Positions 1 through 6,417 of a stretch of DNA of 8,725 nucleotides are shown piece after piece; within the stretch, counting starts at the first letter, position 1, and each line of letters begins with the position of its first letter. The stretch spans positions 1-8,725 of the forward strand of contig DAOWIC010000033.1 of the NCBI GenBank assembly GCA_030641085.1, written 5' to 3'. The notes under the pieces are model-generated. The model was not told where the DNA came from. It did not search any database and saw only the letters and a list, made by a program, of their open reading frames with translations. The position numbers and the translations under genes were made by a program. The DNA comes from Calditrichota bacterium (lineage in GTDB: Bacteria; Zixibacteria; MSB-5A5; GN15; FEB-12).

Positions 1-2395
1 CGCAGGCTTCGTTAGCCGTTACCTCGATTTCGTATCGGCCCGAGGTATCGGCATAGAAACAAAGCTCACCGCCGCTGTAGGTGCCGTAGGAAACGCCAAC
101 TGTTGCCGAGACAGGAGTGATACCGAGGATATGGCAGACATTGTCCGGTTCGCACAGGGAGATTTCAATCGGTTCGGTCGGGCAGTCGATCTGGGCCACT
201 TCGTCGAAGCTGACGCAGACGTTGATCGTGTCCTTATCGATCTCGCCGCAGTCGTCGGTAACGGCGACTATTATCTCATAGCAGCCGTCGGCGGTCGGCG
301 TGAAACAGACCTGATTCGTTTCGGTGTTCAGCGTCCCGAATCCTGAGATCATCGTCTCGACCAGACCGTCGGTCCCCTGCGGGTCATCGACAGTGTACTC
401 GACACAGATCTCTTCCGGAGCGCAAAGGTCACGCGAGATGTCGGCGCCAAAGGCGATTGTCGGGGTGTCGTTAAGCGTTACATCAAAAGTCTTGGTAGTC
501 GTGTCGGCTGCGCCGCAAGCATCGGTTACCACCGCTTCAACCGCGTAACTGCCGGTCGCTGTGGGCGTAAAGCACCAGAGACCGACGGTTGTAACCGTCC
601 CCGCGCCGCTCAACTGACTCCATATCAGCGTACCGCCATCGACGTCGTTGGCGCTGAACTGGTAACAGATCTCTTCCGGATCACACTGGAAACGCTCGGC
701 CGGGCTGGGCGGATCGACCGCCACCGGTGCCGAGTTGAGCGTGATAGTGTAAGTAATGGTGGCGGTGTCAGCGGCTAAGCACGGGTCGCTGACGGCCACT
801 TTCGCCACAAAAGTTCCGGTCGCGGTCGGAGTGAAGCAGTATTCACCGGCGGCGGTCACACTTCCCGGTCCGCTGATCAGGCTCCAGGTCAGCGGGTCGC
901 TGTTTGGGTCAGTGGCGGTGAAAGTGTGGCACAACTCAGTCGGTTCGCATTGGAATTGCGTGACCGGCGACGGATCAGCCGCCACCGGGCGGCCGTTGGT
1001 CGTGACGGTCACGACAACAGTGTCGAACCCTTCGGCGCCGCATTCATCGACGACGCGGATTACGAAAGTATACACCCCTGCCATCGACGGTGTAAAGCAG
1101 ATCTGGTTGCCGCTTAACGTGCCGGGGCCGGAGACAAGCTCGGTCAGAACTATATTGTCATCGGGATCGGAGAAAGCAACTCCCCAGCAGATTTCCGACA
1201 ATTCGCACTGATGTACGCCGAAATCGCTGCCCGCATTGGCAACCGGCGGGGAGTTCATTTCAATCGTCACCAGCATGATATCGTAGCCGGTGTTGCCGCA
1301 GGCGTCTTCGGCCGTCACCTCAAGCTCGTAAACACCGGGCGAGTCAGCCACGAAACAGACGTCGTTGGTCGTGCTGGACGGATCGGTACGGACCGCAATA
1401 GCGTCGATCTCGATCGTACCGATGTCGCAGACAATCGACACCTCGTTAAAAGTAATACCGTCGGGCAGATCAAACGTTACACCGCCGATACCGGAAGCCG
1501 CCGAACCGCCCGGAATGACCCGGCTCAGGCTATGGACAGGCGTGCCGTCCATCATAAATTCAAGCGTGGCCGTGCCGCCGCCGTTGGTATTGGTAAAGAC
1601 TACAAAATCGGCGTTGGCTCCGTGGCAGATCGTGACGCCACCGGAGAAGCCCAGGATACAGTTGTAACCGGCGCTAAAAGCAACCGAACCGTCACCGTCG
1701 CCACCGTCCGGGCCGCCCGGACCGGGTGTGGTAAAGGTCATATCGGTCGGCGCGCCGAGCATGTAGTCGGCGGCATTGCTCTGTTCCAGACCGTTGGGGA
1801 AAGAACCGTAATCGACAACGAGATCGGAGAAGACGAAATTGGGCAACGTGACATCGACCCCGGAGAGTGAATTGATCGGGGGCACAAAATCGGATGCCGT
1901 TAGCAGAACCTTGCCCGGATCGCCGCCACCTATCTGGGTGACGGTGCCGCCCAGGGCAAGGATTCGATCTATCTGATCGAAATTGGCCATCGTGCCGGCG
2001 TAGCTGCCGTAGTTGGTCGTCACCGAGGTGACATCGCAGTCATCATCCTCGATCTCAACCGGCAGACAGATTTCGGTCGAACCGCACAGGGCGATGGTGG
2101 TGTCGTTGGGTAGAGTGACCGTTGGCGCGGTCGAGAGAGTTACATGGAAAGTCAGGTCGAGATAGTCAACTCCGCCAACACCGTCGGAAACCTCAAAGGA
2201 GACGTTATACTCCCCACTGTATGATGGGTATAGCTCAAACGTGCCCGTTACCGGCGAGACCGAGGGCGTGCTGATTAGGCTGCCCGACCCGGCGATCTGG
2301 GTGATTGTCAATATGTCGGTCGGGTCGGGGTCGGTGGCCTCGATCGTTCTTATAATCGATTCGCCCGGACAAAGCGTTATTGTCTCGACCGTCGT
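1..2395 (-). repeat. Array of at least seven Cys-patterned Ig/cadherin-like protein repeats
   Basis: Within the surface protein, units of about 86-95 residues recur from residue 300 onward. The consensus is Cys-x5-Cys with Ile, Leu or Val before the second Cys. An acidic Asp-Pro-Asp-like turn follows, then Ser-Gly-x-Gly-Thr, Cys-Phe-Thr-Pro about 36 residues after the first Cys, a Gly-x-Tyr strand, and usually Asp-x-Cys-Gly before a Val-rich last strand. Repeat 1 (Cys308) is degenerate and keeps only its first Cys. Repeat 2 (Cys403) is split by an inserted domain. Repeats 3-6 start at Cys 696, 782, 870 and 957; repeat 4 has Asp-Pro-Cys-Leu in place of the last motif. Repeat 7 (Cys1047) is cut by the left edge. 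The four Cys suggest two disulfides per unit and so an extracytoplasmic location. The repeats are diverged from each other, not recent copies. The acidic turns could bind calcium, which is inference. Confidence 0.85.
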
Positions 2396-3292
2396 GGGCG
2401 GGTCGACAAAATTCGGTTCCAGGTTTGGTGGACAGAAGAGGGTTGCGAACTGCACTCCGTTCGCTTCGTATGCCCAACTCCCTTCGTAACGCTCACCGTA
2501 TTCGCCGCACTTGGCTACCGTCACCAAACCGTCGGCGTTATAAGTCTCGCCCGGCAGAGCCTTGGGCGTGAAAATGCTCGTGTTGGGGTCTTCTTCAGGA
2601 TTATTTATCTGATACTGGTCGTAGATGCCGACATACCAATCTTGAAATCCGGGAACATCGGACAGCGGCGTCATATCCTCACCGAGGTAGATCTGTTCGA
2701 TACCAAACGGATCACCGTGGCCGGAGGCCCAGATATTGAAATCGATCGCGCAGCCGGCGACACAGACACCGATCGTGTCGCGGTAATCGCCGGTGTCCTT
2801 CTTCTGGGCATAGTCGATCGTGATGTCCCACCAGATTTCGTAAAGGTTGGGCGCGATTTCGTCCGGCCATTTTATCCATCCCCAGCGATCATTCTGGTGG
2901 AGATTATCGGACAACTCAAAGCCGTTAGCCCAGATATTCACACCCGGCGCCGGGTTCTGTTCCAGCGTTGCCAGAATCGAACCGTGAAACTGCTCCAAAG
3001 AATAGCCGCGTGAATAAAGGAAATTGGTGACATACCATTTTCCCTCGGCGGTATCGTTGAAAATGTAATATCCCCCGGCATTGTTATCCAGCGGCTGAGG
3101 AAGATCGGGCACGCCCTGGAAATAGGCGGAGTCAATGACGTCGTAATTCGGAGGCGGGCCGGGAGGATTGTTGGTGTAGGGATTGAAATACGGAAGGTCG
3201 ACAGGATCAGGCGGGTCTTCGGCCAGAGCATTACCGCCCAGAGCCAGACCGAACAGTACGATCAGGATAAGTGACGCAAGATGCAACTTCAC
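1..3292 (-). CDS. Large secreted surface protein with Cys-rich Ig/cadherin-like repeats (C-terminus off window)
   Basis: One frame stays open from a GTG at 3292-3290 to the left edge: 1097 complete codons and no stop. GTG is chosen because GGGGAG ends 6 nt upstream and a clear signal peptide follows: Lys2, a hydrophobic stretch at residues 8-18, and Ala-Leu-Ala at 22-24 before Glu25. The nearby ATG at 3297 hits TGA after two codons. Residues 25 to about 295 form a Trp/Tyr/Asp-rich domain I do not recognise, with a few Cys. From about residue 300 come repeats whose first Cys lies at 308, 403, 696, 782, 870, 957 and 1047. The last repeat is cut by the window edge. Such repeats are typical of extracellular beta-sandwich proteins; adhesion or surface-layer roles are inference. 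No enzyme motif is visible. The C-terminus, where a sorting or anchoring domain would sit, is missing. It appears to be transcribed from its own promoter, apart from the peptidases. Confidence 0.9.
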   Translation of the reverse strand, partial: MKLHLASLILIVLFGLALGGNALAEDPPDPVDLPYFNPYTNNPPGPPPNYDVIDSAYFQGVPDLPQPLDNNAGGYYIFNDTAEGKWYVTNFLYSRGYSLEQFHGSILATLEQNPAPGVNIWANGFELSDNLHQNDRWGWIKWPDEIAPNLYEIWWDITIDYAQKKDTGDYRDTIGVCVAGCAIDFNIWASGHGDPFGIEQIYLGEDMTPLSDVPGFQDWYVGIYDQYQINNPEEDPNTSIFTPKALPGETYNADGLVTVAKCGEYGERYEGSWAYEANGVQFATLFCPPNLEPNFVDPPTTVETITLCPGESIIRTIEATDPDPTDILTITQIAGSGSLISTPSVSPVTGTFELYPSYSGEYNVSFEVSDGVGGVDYLDLTFHVTLSTAPTVTLPNDTTIALCGSTEICLPVEIEDDDCDVTSVTTNYGSYAGTMANFDQIDRILALGGTVTQIGGGDPGKVLLTASDFVPPINSLSGVDVTLPNFVFSDLVVDYGSFPNGLEQSNAADYMLGAPTDMTFTTPGPGGPDGGDGDGSVAFSAGYNCILGFSGGVTICHGANADFVVFTNTNGGGTATLEFMMDGTPVHSLSRVIPGGSAASGIGGVTFDLPDGITFNEVSIVCDIGTIEIDAIAVRTDPSSTTNDVCFVADSPGVYELEVTAEDACGNTGYDIMLVTIEMNSPPVANAGSDFGVHQCELSEICWGVAFSDPDDNIVLTELVSGPGTLSGNQICFTPSMAGVYTFVIRVVDECGAEGFDTVVVTVTTNGRPVAADPSPVTQFQCEPTELCHTFTATDPNSDPLTWSLISGPGSVTAAGEYCFTPTATGTFVAKVAVSDPCLAADTATITYTITLNSAPVAVDPPSPAERFQCDPEEICYQFSANDVDGGTLIWSQLSGAGTVTTVGLWCFTPTATGSYAVEAVVTDACGAADTTTKTFDVTLNDTPTIAFGADISRDLCAPEEICVEYTVDDPQGTDGLVETMISGFGTLNTETNQVCFTPTADGCYEIIVAVTDDCGEIDKDTINVCVSFDEVAQIDCPTEPIEISLCEPDNVCHILGITPVSATVGVSYGTYSGGELCFYADTSGRYEIEVTANEAC
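1364..1993 (-). other. Domain of about 210 residues nested inside repeat 2 of the surface protein
   Basis: Repeat 2 begins normally at Cys403 and Cys409 and runs to Tyr-Gly-Ser-Tyr-Ala-Gly (428-433). Its second half, starting with Cys-Phe at residue 646 and ending in Asp-Ala-Cys-Gly, follows only after about 210 extra residues. The first-to-third Cys distance is 243 residues, against 36 in repeat 3. The insert contains Leu-Gly-Ala-Pro (512-515), a Gly/Asp-rich loop, Ala-Asp-Phe-Val-Val-Phe-Thr-Asn (561-568) and Glu-Ile-Asp-Ala-Ile-Ala-Val-Arg (628-635). Together these recall the beta-sandwich domains in bacterial surface proteins that carry an LGxP ... DFVVFEN signature, though the assignment is from memory of the pattern. 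The frame is open across both junctions, so this is a true insertion and not an assembly join visible as a frameshift. Ligand binding would be a guess. Confidence 0.6.
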
Positions 3293-3298
3293 AGCATA

Positions 3299-3304
3299 CT
3301 CCCC
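3299..3304 (-). promoter_or_regulatory. Ribosome binding site that fixes the GTG start of the surface protein
   Basis: In mRNA sense the motif is GGGGAG, followed by six bases (TATGCT) and then GTG at 3292-3290. The spacing suits the GTG. It leaves only one base before the ATG at 3297, which in any case opens a two-codon frame ending in a TGA that overlaps the GTG. Confidence 0.75.
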
Positions 3305-3344
3305 TATATTTGTGAGCACTTTTTCAAATCTGGAGGTAACCGTC

Positions 3345-3354
3345 GGGGGGGGGG
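3345..3354 (-). repeat. Homopolymer run of ten C (mRNA sense) in the leader of the surface-protein gene
   Basis: Ten uninterrupted G on the plus strand, C in the transcript, lie about 50 bases before the GTG start and 40 bases before the GGGGAG ribosome binding site. Runs of this length slip during replication and are the usual substrate of phase variation in surface-protein genes of other bacteria. The reading frame of the gene is open upstream through the run as far as a TAA at 3397-3395, but the ribosome binding site and signal peptide argue against translation starting there. The C run could pair with the GGGG of the ribosome binding site; this is inference. Confidence 0.7.
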
Positions 3355-3554
3355 CAACATACACCCACTCATCCCGAAGGCGAGAGATGCTGATTTAAAA
3401 GATGGAGAAAATTCGGGCTTTAGCAGTTGCCATCAATTCCAACTCTCCCTAAGGCTACCTAATACCTCAAAATAATCGTCTCCTGAGGTCGGACTTGACG
3501 CCACGAGAATGGGTGCAATCGAAGTGTTTTTTCGGCGTCTGAATCTCTGACCCC

Positions 3555-3573
3555 AGCTATGCCCAAGATAGCT
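3555..3573. promoter_or_regulatory. Perfect 6-bp dyad over the -10 box, possible operator
   Basis: AGCTAT and ATAGCT are perfect inverted arms (3555-3560 and 3568-3573) separated by seven bases. They span the -10 hexamer and the predicted transcription start of the surface-protein promoter, where a repressor would be expected to bind. A six-base arm pair can arise by chance, so this is a candidate only. Confidence 0.3.
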
Positions 3574-3593
3574 CACAAAGGCGCCTGTGTCAA
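3565..3593 (-). promoter_or_regulatory. Near-consensus sigma70-type promoter for the surface-protein gene
   Basis: On the minus strand TTGACA (3593-3588) is followed by exactly 17 bases and then TATCTT (3570-3565). The -35 is a perfect match; the -10 matches TATAAT at four of six positions. The box pair lies after the peptidase stop and its hairpin and points toward the surface-protein gene, so that gene can be transcribed independently. The predicted start is near 3558. If the host uses a Bacteroidota-type primary sigma factor, these boxes may matter less. Confidence 0.65.
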
Positions 3594-3622
3594 GCCGAAA
3601 ATGCTGATATTCAAGGGATTGG

Positions 3623-3650
3623 TCCGATTTGCGGCCCCCCGCAAACCGGA
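3623..3650 (-). terminator. Strong hairpin downstream of the peptidase genes, likely transcript end
   Basis: In mRNA sense a 12-bp stem, TCCGGTTTGCGG pairing with CCGCAAATCGGA (one G-U), closes on a GGGG loop, 25 bases after the TAA of the upstream peptidase. No U-run follows, so it is not a textbook intrinsic terminator. It could mark a Rho-dependent end or protect the 3' end from nucleases. It lies 29 bp ahead of the -35 box of the next gene, which fits a boundary between two transcription units. Confidence 0.55.
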
Positions 3651-3675
3651 TCAACACAGTCTCTTTGATCCCCGA

Positions 3676-6291
3676 TTATTGCTTCACTTTGGCCAGTACC
3701 GATTCAAACGGATTGAGACGCAATCGCTTCGGCTTTTCCGGCAAACCGGGGAGGGTGAATTCATAGTCTAGTTGGTCGACATAAGTGCGAATATAGGCCT
3801 TGCGCTTTGAGTCGATCTCGATCTCCAGGGGGATCACCGCCATGAAATCTTCCGGCACTCCCTCGGTTTTAATGTGACAGACCGCCTTGAAACCGCCCTC
3901 CTCGTCCGCCAGTATTTCGTACGAAAATTCGTACGTGGGCAACTCGTCGCGATAGAGCCATTGCTCAAAAAACCAATCCATCTCATAGCCGACATACTTC
4001 TCGACCAGCGCCTGGAAATCGGCGGTATTGACATTCCTGCCCCGATTGGACTGATAGAACTCGCGCATCATGTTGAAAAAGGCATCTTCGTTCATCGTCG
4101 TGAAGTCGATCAACATATTACGCAGCATGTGAAAAACGAGAGCGGCTTTCTTGTCAATCGCCAGGTTGAATTTGGCATCCCGCTTGACGTTCTTCAGGCG
4201 CGCCTGACTCATATCGGGACTGAATTCGGTCGGATGAAGGGTCTGGAAATCCTCGTAATCGGTATTCGGGCCGGTTTGGGTGCGGGTGGCCGTTTGATCC
4301 CTCGAGCTGGTTAGACTGGTCTGCTGCTCGTCGGCTTTGTCGGCCTCGAAGTCCTGTACTCTGGTGACACTCTCGGTCCGGTCGCCCAGGGCGATCGGTC
4401 CGAACTCCTCGCCGGATGCTGCCATGAAACCGCGTATAGTGTAGATATCATCGCGGTATTCACGGACTCGGTCGAGGAATTTGTCATTTCCCTCGGCCGC
4501 CTGCAGGTACATCAGGGCGCTATACTCACACAACCCTTCGCACAGCCAGCGATCGTGGTAGGTCTCGTGACCGACCTCCACGCCCCACCATTGATGTGCG
4601 ATTTCATGGGCTCGGAAGACACGCTCAACACCCCACTTATCAGGCTTGATCCAGGAATCGATACACAGACTCATCTGGCCCGGAAAGGCGCCGCCGTGCC
4701 GAGGGAGAATCTCTCCCACCCGCATCCGTTCGACCGCGCACGGTCCGTAATAATGCTGAAAAAGCCGCATGGCGTTGACAGCGTCGTCGGCCACCTGCTT
4801 TTCCATGTTGCGTCCAACCATAACCAGGTCCGTGCGCTCCCGGTCGGCGACATTGTCTCCCACACGGATGGCCCCTTCACCGGCAGTAGTGCTCATTACC
4901 GCCTCGGCGCCCGCCACCTGATCAGCCAGCATTTGAACCGTATCTCGATGCACCGCCTCGAGGTAGTAGACATCTATCGGGCAGACATCGGATCCTTCGA
5001 GTTGGTACTCTTTCATATCACCGATGTTAAAGGTAACGTTCGCGACCGGCGTCGCTACTTTCCATTCACTCAGCAGCGATTCGTTCTCCGGTCCGCTTTT
5101 GACTTTCTGCCCACTGGCAACAAAGGCGTATTTTTCGGGCGTGCGGAACTTCATATCAAAAGTCGCTCGCTGGTTGAAACCGTAGCGAGGATACCAGTTG
5201 TCGCCGGCGTCAACCAGGTAAACCGCGATCTTTCGCTCTTTGATATTTCCGCTAAGGTAGAACTTGAATTGGAGTTTTTCTCCTGCCGTATACGGGCGAT
5301 CAAGGAAAATGCCGGTTTCGTTCGACTCGTAGGTGTGGACGCCGAAAACCTTGTCATAGCGGGTCCAGGGCAGATGATTCCCGGAAGGATCGACGATGCT
5401 GTCGATGTGCAGCCGCGGGTGGATATCCATCTGAAGAAGTTGGGTTGGCTCCAGCACAACCTCGAAATCCATCCGGCAGATTCCCGTGAACTCTCCGGCA
5501 CCGTCAACCGTGACATCGGTATCGTAATGATCTACACGGATCCGATCCATTGACGGTCCGTTGATGTTGGCATACGGGTTATTATCCGGGTTGGGCCAGT
5601 AGCTACCGGCCAGTTCCATGTAGTTGCGTCCCGGTCGCCGATAATGCTTGTAGAGCTTCACCGATTCCCGCTGATGGGGATCATACTCGTAAAAAACCCG
5701 GCCGATCTTCTCCAGGTTGGCGTTAATCAGCATGAATGGTTTTTCCGACGGAGTGATGAGCGCGTTGAGCAGGCCGAACATGTAGGGTCGCCTGATATTT
5801 TTCTGGAATTCCTCGCGGTGCTCCTTCACGGCATCGATCTGATCATCGGAAAACAAACTGTCGGCCTTCTGACCGGACGCCGCCAGCTTTTGATGGAGAT
5901 CGTCGGAAAAGTAAAACAGTATGCTCTCCAGCGGGTGATTGAGCGATTCGGCCTCGAAAAACCGCCAGAGCTGCCCGCGCTCCATATCGTTGGGCGGCAC
6001 GAACTGAAAACCTCCGAACCCCTCCCAATAGGCCCCGATCACCTTCGTCTCGGAACCAATGGTCACCGGTGTCAAAAAGGCCATGCGGCCGGAGTCCAGA
6101 GTCAACACCAGGTCCTGATGTTCGAGAACCAGGTTCTTGACTTCGATAGTGGAGCCGACATCGAGCCCGGCCCGGTTGATGGCCTTGAAGGCGCTCTCGA
6201 GTTCGGCGGCGCTGGACGCGTTGGCCGTCAAAGGCGACATCACAAAAATCGTCGCCGCCATCAGCAACGTTGTCAGGCATATATTTTTCAT
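3676..6291 (-). CDS. Secreted M1-family zinc metallopeptidase paralogue with diverged active site
   Basis: 871 residues from ATG at 6291, chosen because AAAAAGGGG ends 7 nt upstream and a signal peptide follows (basic start, hydrophobic core, Ala-Asn-Ala at 23-25 before Ser26). A start 13 codons further upstream would place charged residues before the signal. The M1 zinc site is intact: HEIAH at 562-566, then Glu585 exactly 18 residues on, inside His-Gln-Trp-Trp-Gly and Cys-Glu-Gly-Leu-Cys-Glu-Tyr context. The N-terminal beta region includes Trp-Tyr-Pro-Arg-Tyr-Gly from 366. Trp-Phe-Phe-Glu-Gln-Trp begins at 773, and a C-terminal beta domain ends in Lys-Val-Lys-Gln. The classical GxMEN motif is absent; Ala-Phe-Pro-Gly-Gln-Met (535-540) stands there. 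Compared with the tandem paralogue upstream, it has extra segments of about 30 residues (roughly 460-490) and 60 residues (roughly 645-705). Asp713 occupies the place of the conserved M1 tyrosine. It probably hydrolyses or binds peptides outside the cytoplasm; activity is uncertain. Confidence 0.92.
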   Translation of the reverse strand: MKNICLTTLLMAATIFVMSPLTANASSAAELESAFKAINRAGLDVGSTIEVKNLVLEHQDLVLTLDSGRMAFLTPVTIGSETKVIGAYWEGFGGFQFVPPNDMERGQLWRFFEAESLNHPLESILFYFSDDLHQKLAASGQKADSLFSDDQIDAVKEHREEFQKNIRRPYMFGLLNALITPSEKPFMLINANLEKIGRVFYEYDPHQRESVKLYKHYRRPGRNYMELAGSYWPNPDNNPYANINGPSMDRIRVDHYDTDVTVDGAGEFTGICRMDFEVVLEPTQLLQMDIHPRLHIDSIVDPSGNHLPWTRYDKVFGVHTYESNETGIFLDRPYTAGEKLQFKFYLSGNIKERKIAVYLVDAGDNWYPRYGFNQRATFDMKFRTPEKYAFVASGQKVKSGPENESLLSEWKVATPVANVTFNIGDMKEYQLEGSDVCPIDVYYLEAVHRDTVQMLADQVAGAEAVMSTTAGEGAIRVGDNVADRERTDLVMVGRNMEKQVADDAVNAMRLFQHYYGPCAVERMRVGEILPRHGGAFPGQMSLCIDSWIKPDKWGVERVFRAHEIAHQWWGVEVGHETYHDRWLCEGLCEYSALMYLQAAEGNDKFLDRVREYRDDIYTIRGFMAASGEEFGPIALGDRTESVTRVQDFEADKADEQQTSLTSSRDQTATRTQTGPNTDYEDFQTLHPTEFSPDMSQARLKNVKRDAKFNLAIDKKAALVFHMLRNMLIDFTTMNEDAFFNMMREFYQSNRGRNVNTADFQALVEKYVGYEMDWFFEQWLYRDELPTYEFSYEILADEEGGFKAVCHIKTEGVPEDFMAVIPLEIEIDSKRKAYIRTYVDQLDYEFTLPGLPEKPKRLRLNPFESVLAKVKQ

Positions 6292-6417
6292 ATCATAACC
6301 CCTTTTTCGGGTCCCATCATTGTCGTTCATTACGGTGCTCCAACTGATTTCATTTCTTTACAGACGTACAAGCGAGCAAGTTTAATCAATTTGACGTATC
6401 CCGGACCTCATTTGTTG
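6292..6417 (-). other. Gap between the tandem peptidase genes; no clear promoter or terminator
   Basis: The 126 bases between the upstream paralogue's TAG and the downstream ATG contain the ribosome binding site at 6299-6307. I see no strong hairpin with a U-run and no -35/-10 pair with normal spacing. An AT-rich TTGATT-like stretch near 6385-6395 has no good partner. Co-transcription of the two peptidases is therefore the simplest reading. Confidence 0.4.
6299..6307 (-). promoter_or_regulatory. Ribosome binding site that fixes the ATG start at 6291
   Basis: AAAAAGGGG in mRNA sense lies seven bases before the ATG at 6291-6289. It sits inside the 13-codon extension that would come from starting at 6330, and so supports the shorter protein, which begins directly with a signal peptide. 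Confidence 0.7.

Larger units (their letters stand above)
3293..3558 (-). promoter_or_regulatory. Long structured 5' leader of the surface-protein gene
   Basis: The best promoter predicts a start near 3558, giving about 265 untranslated nucleotides. Visible pairings are GACGCC/GGCGTC (3534-3539 with 3497-3502), which encloses a smaller CGAA/TTCG hairpin; ACCTCA/TGAGGT (3484-3489 with 3464-3469); and AGTTG/CAACT (3440-3444 with 3425-3429), close to a GGAGA/TCTCC pair. A small UUCG-capped hairpin lies near 3368-3389, just before the C run. I could not match the leader to a riboswitch class I know, including the c-di-GMP type. No convincing small ORF is seen in it. Confidence 0.45.

Noticed and set aside
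1211..1870. 219-codon plus-strand frame, and others at 756-1211 and 2241-2489
   Set aside because: All lie opposite the continuous repeat-protein frame; their composition is typical of antisense translation of repeat-coding DNA.
3293..3558. Known riboswitch in the leader, c-di-GMP type considered
   Set aside because: I could not find the conserved core segments; only generic stems are visible.
3433..3657. 74-codon minus-strand ORF between the peptidase and the surface protein
   Set aside because: It spans the terminator-like hairpin, the promoter and the leader, has no ribosome binding site I can see, and resembles no protein.
4555..5553. 332-codon open frame on the plus strand
   Set aside because: Antisense shadow of the well-supported metallopeptidase, with no recognisable motif and no ribosome binding site evidence.
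6289..6330. Upstream ATG at 6330 adding 13 residues to the peptidase
   Set aside because: The added residues are charged and precede a proper signal peptide, and the ribosome binding site lies inside them, before the ATG at 6291.
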